From: Pyramidobacter sp. C12-8
Lineage (GTDB): Bacteria; Synergistota; Synergistia; Synergistales; Dethiosulfovibrionaceae
Direction: 5' to 3'
Length of the DNA stretch: 64,000 nucleotides
Assembly (NCBI RefSeq): GCF_002007215.1
Contig: NZ_MUHX01000012.1
Coordinates: 1-64,000, forward strand
Shown here piece after piece: positions 33,781 to 42,620 of this stretch. Position 1 is the first letter of the stretch; every line of letters begins with the position of its first letter. Below the pieces are notes generated by a model, which worked only from the letters and a program-made list of their open reading frames with translations, did no database searches and had not been told where the DNA came from. Made by a program: the position numbers and the translations under genes.

Positions 33781-33818
33781 CAGGCCGGCCCTCGCAAAAT
33801 TTTGCGAGGGCCGGCCTG
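33781..33818. repeat. Perfect 38-base palindrome after metK
   Basis: A perfect, loopless palindrome of two 19-base arms (CAGGCCGGCCCTCGCAAAA and its reverse complement) starts nine bases after the metK stop. It has no T-run and so may act with Rho, as an mRNA end stabiliser, or as a protein-binding site. Confidence 0.8.
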
Positions 33819-33845
33819 TGGTCTGGAGATGCTCGTGCGGGAAAG

Positions 33846-33875
33846 TTGTCCTTTGGGGTTGAATGCTGGTATAAT
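33846..33875 (+). promoter_or_regulatory. Promoter of the small membrane protein gene
   Basis: TTGTCC at 33846-33851 and an extended -10 (TGGTATAAT; hexamer at 33870-33875), spaced 18 bases, 66 bases upstream of the ATG. Confidence 0.65.
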
Positions 33876-33940
33876 TTTTACGGTCGGAACAAAGGCGTTT
33901 TCACGTGCCGGTTGAGAAAAATTTTAATGAGGTGAGATCG

Positions 33941-34330
33941 ATGATCAAACGCTTGTTCGAGTGTCTGGCGCTGGGAATCCTGGCGGTGCTGGGCCTGGCG
34001 AAATTGAGGGGGAAAAAGGTCAATCCTCTGGCGCTGCGTGTGCTGCTGGGCATTCTCTGTCTCATGGCGATCCTCGTGGATTCCTCGCTGGTCCTTCTTT
34101 ACGCGGGAACGTGGCTGCTGTTTTTGCTGGCGGGGGACTTGGGAAGGAAATTCAACGTCAATCTGAACCTTTTTGTGCCTGCGGGGGCGGAAAACGGTAA
34201 TGCGTCCCTTGAAACGGAGGAAAGTTCCGCGCTGATCCTGCCTGCCGAAGATATGGCGACGGGATCCTTAAAGTTGGCTTTCTTGAAGAAGCCGCTCTCC
34301 CTTTTTGCCAGACGGAAGGGTAAAAAATAG
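33941..34330 (+). CDS. Small membrane protein of unknown function
   Basis: A 129-residue protein with two or three hydrophobic segments in residues 5-70 (LALGILAVLGLAKL, ALRVLLGILCLMAILVD, LLYAGTWLLFLLAG) and a polar C-terminal half ending in a basic cluster (ARRKGKK), so it sits in the inner membrane with a cytoplasmic tail. I do not recognise a family. The start is the ATG at 33941, eight bases after GAGGTGA; a GTG 36 bases upstream has no SD. It is monocistronic, with its own promoter and a strong bidirectional terminator shared with the convergent ferredoxin gene. Confidence 0.7.
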   Translation: MIKRLFECLALGILAVLGLAKLRGKKVNPLALRVLLGILCLMAILVDSSLVLLYAGTWLLFLLAGDLGRKFNVNLNLFVPAGAENGNASLETEESSALILPAEDMATGSLKLAFLKKPLSLFARRKGKK

Positions 34331-34393
34331 ATGGTCTCTGCGGAGCCTCTCCTTCCACCCTGCAGGAGCGAAAGGGGAGAGAGGCTCCTCTGA

Positions 34394-34438
34394 TTGCAAA
34401 AGAAGACCACCGGCGATGCCGGTGGTCTTCTTTTGCAA
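34394..34438. terminator. Bidirectional terminator, perfect 21-bp stem
   Basis: Arms at 34394-34414 and 34418-34438 pair perfectly around a GAT loop. A-rich and T-rich flanks on both sides let it work for the membrane-protein gene and for the convergent ferredoxin gene. Confidence 0.9.
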
Positions 34439-34477
34439 AAAAATAAGGCCGTCCGCTGGGGAACGGCCCGATATTTC

Positions 34478-34648
34478 TTACAGGGAGATTGCTTCAACGG
34501 GGCAAGCGCTGACGCAGGAACCGCACTCAACGCACTTGCCTTCATCGACTTTGGACTTGCCGTCCTCAAGAGTGATTGCCTCAACGGGGCAAGCGCCTTC
34601 GCACGCGCCGCAGCCGACGCAGACGTCGACATTAACCTTCGCAGCCAT
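34478..34648 (-). CDS. Ferredoxin, two [4Fe-4S] clusters
   Basis: A 56-residue clostridial-type ferredoxin. Two Cys-x2-Cys-x2-Cys-x3-Cys-Pro motifs are present ([12 protein letters not shown] and [12 protein letters not shown]), enough for two [4Fe-4S] clusters. It is a low-potential electron carrier for fermentation enzymes such as pyruvate or 2-oxoacid:ferredoxin oxidoreductases. The start at 34648 is given by GGAGG seven bases upstream; the open frame extends 66 bases further with no SD. It is monocistronic, with a candidate promoter at 34686-34714. Confidence 0.95.
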   Translation of the reverse strand: MAAKVNVDVCVGCGACEGACPVEAITLEDGKSKVDEGKCVECGSCVSACPVEAISL

Positions 34649-34685
34649 TCTGTTGCACCTCCTTCGCTTTTTTGTCATTGACCAA

Positions 34686-34714
34686 AGTTTACAATAAGTC
34701 TTTGATATGCGCAA
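34686..34714 (-). promoter_or_regulatory. Candidate promoter of the ferredoxin gene
   Basis: On the minus strand TTGCGC (34714-34709) and TAAACT (34691-34686) are spaced 17 bases, 38 bases before the ATG. A TTGACA lies a little further upstream with a poorer -10. Confidence 0.5.
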
Positions 34715-34756
34715 GAGTTAGCTTTTGTGTCAAATGGAGTAAAGCTAAAAAATGGG

Positions 34757-35749
34757 CTATTCCGGTTTGGGATCGCGAGTCAGCAAATTCCGCAAGGCGT
34801 CTTCAAGATCGAGATGCCCGTAAAGTACTTCATGGACTGCGGAAGAGATCGGCATTTCGACGGAGAACTTTTCCGCGAGTTCCTTGACGGCCTTCACGGT
34901 ATAAGCGCCTTCGGCCACCTGTCCAAGCGCGGCCGCGGCCTCGTTCAGCGTCATTCCGCGGCCGATCATCTCGCCCAGACGGAAGTTGCGCGAATGACGG
35001 CTGTAAGCCGTGACCATCAAATCGCCTATGCCGGCGAGGCCGGAAAAAGTCTGGGGACGGCCGCCCAGCGCGACTCCCAAACGGGTAATCTCCGAAAGGC
35101 CGCGCGTGACCATCGCCGCCGTGGCGTTGTCGCCCATCTCCAAGCTGTGAAGGAGCCCCGAGGCGATGGCGACGACGTTTTTAACGGCGCCGCCGACTTC
35201 CACGCCGGTCACGTCCGGGTTCGTATAAACGCGGAACGTCTCTCTGTTGAGGAGTTTTTGCCAGAGCCTCGCCGATTCCCGATTCAGCGAAGCGGAAACG
35301 AGCGCCATCGGCAAGTTGCGGATCACTTCTTCCGCGTGGCTTGGTCCCGAAAGGGCCGTGTAGGCCGCTCCCGGGAAAAATTCTTCCATCAGCTGGCTTA
35401 TAAGCTTTAACGAACGTATCTCAACGCCTTTGGCCGCATTGGCGATTTCGACTTTCGGCGTATAAAAAGGAACGATCTTTTCCAGCGTCGCGCGCAGGAA
35501 CTGCGTGGGGGTGACGAAAAGCCAGTAATCGGAGAACTCTGCCGCTTCCTGCAGCGCGTGTGCGGCATGGATCAGCGGAGAAAGCTGGAAATCCTGGAGA
35601 TAAGAAGGATTGTAGCCGTTTGCGTTGATGGCGCGCGCCTGCTCTTCAACGAAACACCAGAGGCACACCTCATGACCGCTGCGGGCGAGGCTTTGCGCTA
35701 ACGCGGTCCCCCACGTGCCAGCCCCCCAAACCGTGACTGTGGCGTTCAT
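34757..35749 (-). CDS. gpsA: Glycerol-3-phosphate dehydrogenase [NAD(P)+]
   Basis: A 330-residue cytoplasmic enzyme that reduces dihydroxyacetone phosphate to sn-glycerol 3-phosphate, the backbone for PlsY and PlsC. The N-terminal Rossmann motif is VWGAGTWGTALA. The catalytic lysine lies in VEVGGAVKNVVAIASG near residue 190, and GGRPQTFSGLAGIGDLMVT is also typical. Length is normal. AAGGAG precedes the ATG at 35749, which is 14 bases after the typA stop, so the two genes form an operon. Confidence 0.96.
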   Translation of the reverse strand: MNATVTVWGAGTWGTALAQSLARSGHEVCLWCFVEEQARAINANGYNPSYLQDFQLSPLIHAAHALQEAAEFSDYWLFVTPTQFLRATLEKIVPFYTPKVEIANAAKGVEIRSLKLISQLMEEFFPGAAYTALSGPSHAEEVIRNLPMALVSASLNRESARLWQKLLNRETFRVYTNPDVTGVEVGGAVKNVVAIASGLLHSLEMGDNATAAMVTRGLSEITRLGVALGGRPQTFSGLAGIGDLMVTAYSRHSRNFRLGEMIGRGMTLNEAAAALGQVAEGAYTVKAVKELAEKFSVEMPISSAVHEVLYGHLDLEDALRNLLTRDPKPE

Positions 35750-35763
35750 ATAATCGCTCCTTC

Positions 35764-37638
35764 CTAAGCTTCGTTTTTGATCTTTCCAGCCTTCTTGCGT
35801 TCGGTCATATCGAGAATCGTCTTGCGGATGCGCACTTCCTTGGGCGTAGCCTCCACGAGCTCATCGTCTGCGATCCACTCCAGCGCACGATCCAGAACGA
35901 CTGTGCGGGGAACGTCGAGGTGGATCCCCATCTCCTTGGTCGACGAGCGGTAGTTCGTCTGGGCTTTTCTCTTGGTGGGGTTGCAGGGAATGTCGTTGGG
36001 GCGGGAATGTTCGCCGATCACTTCGCCGGCGTAGACTTCCGTGCCGGGACTGATGAAGAGCACGCCGCGCTCCTGAAGGTTCTCCAGCTGATAGCTCGTC
36101 GCGGTCCCCGTGTCCATGCTGACCATCGAGCCTCGGTTGCGGCTGACGACTTCGCCGCGCCACAGGTCGTAGCCGCGGAAACGCGAAGACATGATGCCGA
36201 GGCCGCGCGTGTCCGTCAGGAACGTGTTGCGGTACCCCAGCAGCCCGCGGGTGGGAATGTCGAATTCCATGCGGACGATGCCCGTGGAAAGATTGTTCAT
36301 GCTGACCATTTCGGCCTTGCGCCCCGCCAGTTTCTCGATGACCACGCCCTGGTACGTTTCGGGGACGTCGACGATCAGCTGTTCGATCGGCTCGAGAAGA
36401 TGCCCCGACTCGTCGGTCTTGGTGATGACTTCGGGGCGGGAAACGCAGAGTTCCGAGCCTTCGCGGATCATCTGTTCCACCAGAATGGCCATCTGCAGCT
36501 CGCCGCGTCCGGAAACCTTCAGGCCGTCGGGGCGCCCCAGATCTTCGACTCTCAGGGCGACGTTCGTCTGGCACTCGCGCTCGAGCCGTCCCTTGAGCTG
36601 GCGCAGCGTCAGCGGCGTGCCGTCGCGTCCGGCAAAGGGGCTGTTGTTGACGAGGAAGAACATGGAAACCGTCGGCTCCTCGATGTCGAGCGGGTGGAGC
36701 GTCTCGCCGTTCAGCGCTTCGGAGGCCATCGTATCGCCGATGCTGATCGACTTGGGACCGGAAAGCCAGACGATGTCGCCGGCGAAAACTTCGTCGACCT
36801 CCACGCGTTCAAGGCCGCGCGTGACCCAGAGGTGCACGGCTTTCTCCTGATTGGAGGAAACCGTCTCCCAGCCTTTTTTGCGGTCGTTTTCGTCGATCCA
36901 TTTGGTGCGGCTGTGGACGAACGGGTCGTTCTTGTGCAGCGTCCCCGCGACGACGCGGCCGCAGGCGATCTGTCCGACATAATCGTTCCAGGCCAGCGTG
37001 CTGACCTGCATGAGAAATGGTTTGTCGGCGGTGGCGGGAGGCGGCGGAACCCTGTCGACGATGGTCTGAAACAAGGCATCCATCCCTTCATGGGCATCCT
37101 TTTCGAGATCGCGCACCAGCCACCCGGCCAGTCCCGAACCGTAAAGCACGGGAAAATCGGCCTGCTCGTCCGTAGCGCCGAGTTCGAGAAACAGATCGAA
37201 AGTCTTCTCGAGCGCTTGGTAAGGCGTCGCTGCGGGACGATCCACCTTGTTGATGATGACGATCGGTTTCAGCCCCATGGCCAGCGCGCGGGAAAGGACG
37301 TAACGCGTCTGAGGCATCGGCCCTTCGTTGGCGTCGACCAGAAGGAGAACGCTGTCGACCATCGAGAGGACGCGCTCTACCTCACCGGAAAAATCGGCGT
37401 GCCCGGGCGTGTCGATGATGTTGATCAGGTATCCGTTCCATTCGACGGTGCAATGTTTGGACGTGATCGTGATGCCGCGCTCGCGCTCGAGTTCGCCGCT
37501 GTCCATGACGCGCTCCGCGATCTGCGCGTTTTCACGGAACGTGTGAGCGCCGCGGAAAATGGAGTCGATCAGCGTGGTCTTGCCGTGGTCGATGTGAGCC
37601 ACGATCGCCAAATTTCGGATTTTGTCTACTGAATACAT
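35764..37638 (-). CDS. typA: TypA/BipA ribosome-associated GTPase
   Basis: A 624-residue translational GTPase of the EF-G group that acts in ribosome assembly and stress or cold adaptation. The G motifs are complete: AHIDHGKTT (G1), RGITITS (G2), DTPGHADF (G3) and INKVDRP (G4), followed by EF-G-like beta-barrel and alpha/beta domains and the TypA-specific C-terminal domain with RGLLGYRN and [10 protein letters not shown]. The start is the ATG at 37638, seven bases or so after AAGGAG; the open frame runs 111 bases further upstream without an SD. A promoter is seen at 37697-37725 on the same strand. Confidence 0.97.
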   Translation of the reverse strand: MYSVDKIRNLAIVAHIDHGKTTLIDSIFRGAHTFRENAQIAERVMDSGELERERGITITSKHCTVEWNGYLINIIDTPGHADFSGEVERVLSMVDSVLLLVDANEGPMPQTRYVLSRALAMGLKPIVIINKVDRPAATPYQALEKTFDLFLELGATDEQADFPVLYGSGLAGWLVRDLEKDAHEGMDALFQTIVDRVPPPPATADKPFLMQVSTLAWNDYVGQIACGRVVAGTLHKNDPFVHSRTKWIDENDRKKGWETVSSNQEKAVHLWVTRGLERVEVDEVFAGDIVWLSGPKSISIGDTMASEALNGETLHPLDIEEPTVSMFFLVNNSPFAGRDGTPLTLRQLKGRLERECQTNVALRVEDLGRPDGLKVSGRGELQMAILVEQMIREGSELCVSRPEVITKTDESGHLLEPIEQLIVDVPETYQGVVIEKLAGRKAEMVSMNNLSTGIVRMEFDIPTRGLLGYRNTFLTDTRGLGIMSSRFRGYDLWRGEVVSRNRGSMVSMDTGTATSYQLENLQERGVLFISPGTEVYAGEVIGEHSRPNDIPCNPTKRKAQTNYRSSTKEMGIHLDVPRTVVLDRALEWIADDELVEATPKEVRIRKTILDMTERKKAGKIKNEA

Positions 37639-37696
37639 GAGAATGCTCCTTACTTTGCCGGATTGCTGCCGCTGAAAGATGTCTTTCAAAAAAGAA

Positions 37697-37725
37697 ATGA
37701 TACAGCAGATCCCTCTAAAGTACAA
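37697..37725 (-). promoter_or_regulatory. Promoter of typA-gpsA
   Basis: On the minus strand TTGTAC (37725-37720) and TATCAT (37702-37697) are spaced 17 bases and lie 59 bases upstream of the typA ATG. Confidence 0.65.
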
Positions 37726-37740
37726 GTTGGGGCTCCCGGC

Positions 37741-37781
37741 AAAAATCAAAGAGGAACGCAGATGTTGCTCTGCATCCCTCT
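37741..37781 (-). terminator. Terminator after the 56-residue membrane protein gene
   Basis: On the minus strand AGAGG and GCAGA pair with TCTGC and CCTCT through a GAT/GTT internal loop, then TTTGATTTTT follows. It separates this small operon from the typA promoter. Confidence 0.65.
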
Positions 37782-37791
37782 GTCACTTGGC

Positions 37792-37962
37792 TTAGCGAAA
37801 TTCGGTCATAATGTAGTAGAGCACGATAAGCAGGGAGAAACCGCAGACGAAGTCGAACGCCGCTTTTCCCGGACGGCCGGCGCGCCGAAAGGAAAAACCC
37901 AGCCAGAAAAATGCCAGGGCACAGAGACAAAGGATCAACGGCGCTATCGTAGAAGTGAACAT
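37792..37962 (-). CDS. 56-residue two-helix membrane protein
   Basis: A very small gene. The product begins MFTSTIAPLILCLCALAFFW and has two hydrophobic segments (residues 6-24 and 38-51) separated by a basic loop (SFRRAGRPGKAAF), so it is an inner-membrane hairpin protein. The ATG at 37962 is nine bases after AAGGAG; an ATG six bases upstream is too close to it. It starts 17 bases after the stop of the exported 37980-38561 gene, on the same strand, and should be cotranscribed. I do not recognise a family. SD, spacing and membrane character support a real gene. Confidence 0.65.
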   Translation of the reverse strand: MFTSTIAPLILCLCALAFFWLGFSFRRAGRPGKAAFDFVCGFSLLIVLYYIMTEFR

Positions 37963-37979
37963 GTGCATGGTCTCCTTTT

Positions 37980-38561
37980 CTAAAAGCCGGACGGAGAATG
38001 GGTGCCGCCGTTTTGAGGCGCGAGGAGTTCGTAGAGTTCGTTTCCCTCGTGGCGTGCCGGCGCGGCTTCGTTTTCATTCTCCGCGTGCTTTTTCTTTTTA
38101 TCCAGTTTTATCGAGATCCCCAGGCCGACGCCGCCGTGAGAAGGGCGAATTCTCGCGCTCTCGGCCTCGATTCCCAAAAGGCCGAGCGGTGCCTGCACGG
38201 CATTCAAAGTCGCTTCGTCGATGTCCTTTATCGTCTTGCCGGCGTTATCGACAAGTTTTTGGATCCCCGGGGAAAACTTGATCCCGCTCTGCTGCTCCTT
38301 GTCCTCAAGAAGATCGTGGGACTTCTCTTCGCGCACGAATCCCGTCTCGACTTTGCCGTGGGCGTTGCCGACGCCCTTAAAGCGAGGAAGCTGCGCAGGC
38401 CCCGCGGAAGAGCGGCGATGGTTCTGATCCTCCGCTGCCGGCGCCGGGGCCTGCGGAACCGTTGTGGCCGTGACGCTGGCGTCTGGGACGGCGAACGCCG
38501 CGGAGAATGAAGAACAGACGAGAAAAAGTGCGCCGGCCGCAACAAAGGGTTTTCTTGCCAT
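37980..38561 (-). CDS. Exported protein of unknown function
   Basis: A protein of about 193 residues with a signal peptide (MARKPFVAAGALFLVCSSFSAAFA region), then a Pro/Ala/Thr-rich linker (near mature residues 5-25) and a polar domain with DNAGKTIKDIDEATLNAVQ and a Lys/Glu-rich stretch. No family is recognised. It should be periplasmic or surface-linked. Start choice: ATG at 38561 lies 17 bases after the strong GGGAGGTGA, but TTG at 38570 is at eight bases and may be the real start; both give a signal peptide. The 56-residue membrane protein gene follows 17 bases downstream. Confidence 0.72.
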   Translation of the reverse strand: MARKPFVAAGALFLVCSSFSAAFAVPDASVTATTVPQAPAPAAEDQNHRRSSAGPAQLPRFKGVGNAHGKVETGFVREEKSHDLLEDKEQQSGIKFSPGIQKLVDNAGKTIKDIDEATLNAVQAPLGLLGIEAESARIRPSHGGVGLGISIKLDKKKKHAENENEAAPARHEGNELYELLAPQNGGTHSPSGF

Positions 38562-38630
38562 GAAAGCCAAAAGGATCACCTCCCGATACTCGAAAGCTCC
38601 TGTTCAGTGTCAGTCAATTTTAACATAAAG

Positions 38631-38658
38631 AAAAGCCGACGGCGCGTCGTCGGCTTTT
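38631..38658 (-). terminator. Terminator of the DUF1846 gene
   Basis: On the minus strand AAAAGCCGACG pairs with CGTCGGCTTTT across a six-base loop. The left arm overlaps the stop codon region of the DUF1846 gene and the T-run follows. Confidence 0.8.
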
Positions 38659-40174
38659 ACTCGTCGAAAAGACTTTTGCTCGAGAAAGACGGATCACTCG
38701 TGAGATTCATGCCCAGTTTGCGGAAACCGCTCTCGTCGCCCGGCGTCGGGATGTGCGAAAGGTGACATTCCCGGTTCCTCAGATGGCGCAGCTGTTCCAC
38801 CGCGGCGGCGGCGGCGGGGTTGGAAGTGGCGCTGATGCTGAGGGCGAGCAAGGTTTCCTCGAGATCGAGGGCCAGCTTGTTTTCGCCGAAAATCTCTTTC
38901 TTGAAGTACGAAAGGGACTGGAGGATGTTGTGCGGCAGCAAGTCGATATCGTCGGGAATGTGAGCGAGGATCTTGGCTGCGTTCAGCACGGCGCTGGAAG
39001 AGGAATGGAGCAGCGGAGAATTCTTTCCCGTGACGATCGCGCCGTCGGCCAGTTCGATGGCCGCTCCGGTGAAGATGCCGCCGTCGCCTTTGCCGCGCGC
39101 CTGGCCTTCCTTGACGGCCTCCCGCGCCGGGATCACCACGCGGCGGTATTCGGGGAGAAGATCCAGCTCTTTCATGATCAGGCTGATGCGCTGCAGGCAA
39201 TTTTTGTCCGCCTGGCCGAGCGCGACCTCGCAGGAAGTACGGAAATAGCGGCGAATGATCTCCTGACAGGAGGCTTCGCGCACGGCGCCGTCGTCGACGA
39301 TCCCCCAGGCGATCCGGTTGACGCCCATATCCGTGGGGGATTTGTAGCCCGCGTCGCCGCCGGTGATACGGCAGAGGATCCGCTGGAGGATGGGGAAGGC
39401 TTCCAGATCGCGATTGTAGTTCACGGTCTTTCGGTCGTAGGCTTCGAGATGAAAATGGTCGATCAGATTGACGTCGCCGAGGTCGGCGGTCGCCGCCTCG
39501 TAGGCCAGATTCAGCGGATGCTTGAGCGGCAGGTTCCAGACGGGGAAGCTCTCGTATTTCGAATAGCCCGAATGGATGCCCCGTTTGTAATCGTGATAGA
39601 TCTGTGAAAGGCACGTCGCCAGTTTGCCGCTGCCGGGGCCCGGCGCGGTGACGACGACAATCGGTTTGGTGGTGGGGATGTAGTCGTTGCGTCCGTACCC
39701 GTCTTCGCTGACGATGGTGTCCACGTCGGTGGGATAGCCTTTGGTGGCATAGTGCGTGTAAACGGCGATGCCGCGGTTCTCCAGACGCCGGCGGAAGTTC
39801 TGGACGGTCGGCTGGCCTTCGAAACGGGTGATCACCACGCCGGCCACGTGCAGGCCGCGCTGCGTGAATTCGTCGATCAGGCGGAGGACTTCGGAATCGT
39901 ACGTGGTGCCGAAGTCGGCGCGGATCTTTTTGCGCTCGACGTCTCCCGAATAGAGGCAGATGATGACTTCCGCCTCGTCGCGAAAACTCTCCAGCAGGCG
40001 CATCTTCACGTTGGGATCGAAGCCGGGAAGGCAGCGCGCCGCGTGATAGTCGAAAATAAGCTTGCCGCCGAATTCAAGGTAGAGTTTTTGCCCGTTTTGC
40101 CTGACCCGTTCCGCGATGGCCGCGGTTTGCTCCTTCAGGTATTTTTCGTTGTCGAAGCCGATTTGAGAAGCCAT
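38657..40174 (-). CDS. DUF1846-family protein
   Basis: A 505-residue cytoplasmic protein that I assign to DUF1846, a conserved family known in streptococci and clostridia without an established function. Features are IGFDNEKYLKEQTAAI at the N-terminus, LEFGGKLIFDYHAARCLPGF near residue 32, and VVVTAPGPGSGKLATCLSQ near 175. The last is a P-loop-like glycine-rich sequence with GSGK and suggests nucleotide binding. The length is normal. The start is the ATG at 40174, with only a weak AGGT upstream; its gene starts eight bases after the stop of the YchJ-like gene, so translation is probably coupled. Confidence 0.85.
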   Translation of the reverse strand: MASQIGFDNEKYLKEQTAAIAERVRQNGQKLYLEFGGKLIFDYHAARCLPGFDPNVKMRLLESFRDEAEVIICLYSGDVERKKIRADFGTTYDSEVLRLIDEFTQRGLHVAGVVITRFEGQPTVQNFRRRLENRGIAVYTHYATKGYPTDVDTIVSEDGYGRNDYIPTTKPIVVVTAPGPGSGKLATCLSQIYHDYKRGIHSGYSKYESFPVWNLPLKHPLNLAYEAATADLGDVNLIDHFHLEAYDRKTVNYNRDLEAFPILQRILCRITGGDAGYKSPTDMGVNRIAWGIVDDGAVREASCQEIIRRYFRTSCEVALGQADKNCLQRISLIMKELDLLPEYRRVVIPAREAVKEGQARGKGDGGIFTGAAIELADGAIVTGKNSPLLHSSSSAVLNAAKILAHIPDDIDLLPHNILQSLSYFKKEIFGENKLALDLEETLLALSISATSNPAAAAAVEQLRHLRNRECHLSHIPTPGDESGFRKLGMNLTSDPSFSSKSLFDE

Positions 40175-40182
40175 GGAAAGAC

Positions 40183-40674
40183 CTAACGGTTTTTGCCGCA
40201 GCAGAACTTGTATTTCTTTCCGCTTCCGCAGGGGCACGGGTCGTTCCGTCCCACTTTCGGGGCCGAACGGACGTACGTTTCGGGGACGATCTGACCGTCC
40301 ACGAAGAACCAGTTCCCGTTGATCTTTTTGAAGTACGATTTCTCGTGGTGGTTTATTTTTTTGCCCTCAAGTTCGAAATGGGCCACGAATTCGACGACGC
40401 CGTCGTCATCGTCCGGACCGCCGCCGACCGTGCTGAGGATCTCGATGCCGAGCCAGCGCGCCGAACGGGACCATTCTTCGGTCGCTTCCTTGCTGACGTT
40501 CTCCCGTGTTTCCGGATCATGGCTGGAAATGATAAAATCGACGTCGCCGGTCGTGTAGGCCACGTAGCGGGCCTTCATCAATTCTACGGCAGTTTTGGCG
40601 CGGCGACTGCCTTTGATAATGGGTCGGCAGCATTCTTCCAATTCACGGTGTGAACCACAAGGACAAAGGGACAT
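40183..40674 (-). CDS. YchJ-like protein with two SEC-C zinc motifs
   Basis: A 163-residue protein of the YchJ/UPF0225 type. A SEC-C motif occurs at each end: [17 protein letters not shown] at the N-terminus and [17 protein letters not shown] at the C-terminus, each binding one zinc ion by three cysteines and a Cys/His. Between them is an NTF2-like domain (residues 25-130). Its role is not established; SEC-C motifs occur in SecA and in proteins tied to protein quality control. AAAGGAG lies upstream of the ATG. It is the first gene of a pair with DUF1846. Confidence 0.9.
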   Translation of the reverse strand: MSLCPCGSHRELEECCRPIIKGSRRAKTAVELMKARYVAYTTGDVDFIISSHDPETRENVSKEATEEWSRSARWLGIEILSTVGGGPDDDDGVVEFVAHFELEGKKINHHEKSYFKKINGNWFFVDGQIVPETYVRSAPKVGRNDPCPCGSGKKYKFCCGKNR

Positions 40675-40748
40675 GATGGAACTCCTTTCGGGAAATGCAA
40701 AAGATTGGCCGGAGGAGGCAAAAGTCTGCTCCGGCTGAACATTGTCTC

Positions 40749-40754
40749 ATTATA
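40749..40754 (-). promoter_or_regulatory. Extended -10 element for the YchJ-like/DUF1846 operon
   Basis: On the minus strand TGCTATAAT gives a perfect extended -10 (hexamer 40754-40749), about 75 bases before the ATG. No good -35 is seen. Confidence 0.5.
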
Positions 40755-40890
40755 GCACTTCTTCAGCGAAAGACGTGAGCGGCGAACTCGACCGCACAAA
40801 AGCGGCCGGGCGGCCTTGCGCGATTCGGGAGGACTGTTACAATGAAAATGACGATAGAAAATCCACCGTGCGAAAGTGAGGAATGATGCC

Positions 40891-41277
40891 ATGATCGACG
40901 TGGCGGCTGCCATCATCTGCGGCGATAAAGGGAAAATTTTGATCTGCCAGCGGCAAGGCGGCGGGAACTGCGCCGATCGCTGGGAGTTTCCCGGCGGCAA
41001 GCGCGAGCCCGGAGAATCCATGGAAGAATGTCTGATCCGCGAATGCCGCGAAGAGCTGGGCGTCTGCCTCAAGCTGGAGGGGCTTTATGCCGATCTGAGC
41101 TATGCTTATCCGGATGGGACGATCCATTTCAATTTTTTCAAGGCCCGGATTCAGAGCGGAACGGCGACGCTGAACGTGCATCGGGAGATGCGATGGGTCG
41201 CGCCGGCGCGTCTGTTGGATTTCGACTTCTGTCCGGCCGACGAAGGGATCGTTCGTCGGCTGGCGGCGGGACGATAG
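40891..41277 (+). CDS. Nudix hydrolase, MutT-like
   Basis: A 128-residue (deoxy)nucleoside triphosphate pyrophosphohydrolase of the MutT group. The complete Nudix box is present at residues 37-59: GGKREPGESMEECLIRECRE, followed by ELGV. The N-terminus (VAAAIICGDKGKILICQRQ) is like that of 8-oxo-dGTPases, which remove oxidised guanine nucleotides. The ATG at 40891 is nine bases after GAGG and is preferred over a GTG 15 bases upstream. It is monocistronic and shares a bidirectional terminator with the convergent M20 genes. Confidence 0.92.
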   Translation: MIDVAAAIICGDKGKILICQRQGGGNCADRWEFPGGKREPGESMEECLIRECREELGVCLKLEGLYADLSYAYPDGTIHFNFFKARIQSGTATLNVHREMRWVAPARLLDFDFCPADEGIVRRLAAGR

Positions 41278-41283
41278 CATGAT

Positions 41284-41323
41284 GAAAGCGGGGAATTTGC
41301 GGCGAAGCAGATTCCCCGCTTTC
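41284..41323. terminator. Bidirectional terminator
   Basis: GAAAGCGGGGAAT at 41284-41296 pairs with ATTCCCCGCTTTC at 41311-41323, between the Nudix gene and the convergent M20 gene. Confidence 0.85.
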
Positions 41324-41333
41324 TGTCGTTTCT

Positions 41334-42620
41334 TTATTTTCCGGAGAGACGCCTGATAGCGCCGCAGAGGACGTCGCAGCCGATGGGCAGGCAGGCCTCG
41401 TCGAAGTCGAAATGGTCGTTGTGGTGTCCCGCAGCGATGGTCGCCCCCAAACCGACGTACGTGGCTTTGCCGCCGCGATCCTGCACGCGCTTCATCATCC
41501 AGCAGGCGTCGTCGCTTCCCGACATCAGCTGTTTGGGGAATACTTTCGTGACGCCCTTGACCTCGCGGGCCGCGTCGCAGATGACATCGACGATCTCCCG
41601 ATCGCTGTCGGCGGTGTTCGCCTCGCCGCGTTTGAAGATCTCCGCCGTGCAGTCGTACATGGCGGCGGCCCCCTGAATGACTTGAACAGCGCGCTCGTAC
41701 ACATATTTGAGAATGTCGTCGGTCGCGCCTCGCGTCTCGATCTTCATGGACGCCTTGGGAGGCACGACGTTGCGCCCTTCGCCGGCCTGAAGCACGCCGA
41801 CGTTGATGCGCGTCGGCCCGTCGCGATGCGGGGCGATGGCGTGGAGGTTCAGCGCGGCCGAGGCGGCCGCCAGCAGCGCGTTTTTCCCCTGATTGGGTTC
41901 GCCGCCGGCGTGGGCCCCCTTGCCGGTGAAATCGACGTCGATTTTCGTAGTGCAGAGGAAACCATAGGTGCCGCCGTAGACCGTTCCTGTCGGCACGCCG
42001 AGGCCGAGGTGGAGCGCGATGAACCAGTCCGCGTCGTCCAGCAGGCCGGCCTGCGTCATCGCGTAGCCGCCGCGCACGCCCTCTTCCGCCGGCTGAAAGA
42101 GAAAACGGATCTTGCCTTTGAGGGAGTCTTTGTGTTCGGAGACGTATTCGGCCACCGCCAGGCCGATCGCGGTGTGCCCGTCGTGACCGCAGGCGTGCAT
42201 CCAGCCCTTGTTGACGGAGCGGAAACCTTCCCTGGCGGGAAGGTGCCCTTCGTCCGCGGCTTCGTCGGTATCCACGCAATCGATGTCGAAGCGCATGGCG
42301 ACGACGGGGCCGTCGCGTCCCGTGTCTAGCTCGGCGCAGAGGCCGGTGATGCCGCCCGTTTTTTTCACCCATGCGGGGTCGGCCCCCTGATCGACGGCGC
42401 GCCGCATCTGCGCTTCGACGTCGATCACCCGTCCCATGATCGTTTCCGGTCTCATGAAGTCCCCTCCGAATCTCAAGGTATAGCCGAGCCGATCCATGAT
42501 TTCGGCGACTTTGGCCGTGGTGCGGAACTCCGTCCAGCCGGTCTCGGGATAGCGGTGAAAATCGCGGCGGCGTTCGATCATTTTCTGAATGCGATCGTTT
42601 TCGGTTAGCGTGCACGTCAT
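41334..42620 (-). CDS. M20-family amidohydrolase, AbgA-like
   Basis: A 428-residue metallo-amidohydrolase similar to the A subunit of aminobenzoyl-glutamate hydrolase. Motifs are RRDFHRYPETGWTEF near the N-terminus, AMRFDIDCVDTDE, HACGHDGHTAIGLAV and FLFQPAEEGVRGG, plus the C-terminal GHHNDHFDFDE. It should cleave acyl-amino acids or pABA-glutamate-like compounds in the cytoplasm. Its ATG overlaps by four bases (ATGA) with the stop codon of the upstream M20 gene, so the two are translationally coupled. AbgA and AbgB of E. coli are also adjacent M20 subunits, but the upstream gene here is not obviously AbgB. Confidence 0.9.
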   Translation of the reverse strand: MTCTLTENDRIQKMIERRRDFHRYPETGWTEFRTTAKVAEIMDRLGYTLRFGGDFMRPETIMGRVIDVEAQMRRAVDQGADPAWVKKTGGITGLCAELDTGRDGPVVAMRFDIDCVDTDEAADEGHLPAREGFRSVNKGWMHACGHDGHTAIGLAVAEYVSEHKDSLKGKIRFLFQPAEEGVRGGYAMTQAGLLDDADWFIALHLGLGVPTGTVYGGTYGFLCTTKIDVDFTGKGAHAGGEPNQGKNALLAAASAALNLHAIAPHRDGPTRINVGVLQAGEGRNVVPPKASMKIETRGATDDILKYVYERAVQVIQGAAAMYDCTAEIFKRGEANTADSDREIVDVICDAAREVKGVTKVFPKQLMSGSDDACWMMKRVQDRGGKATYVGLGATIAAGHHNDHFDFDEACLPIGCDVLCGAIRRLSGK

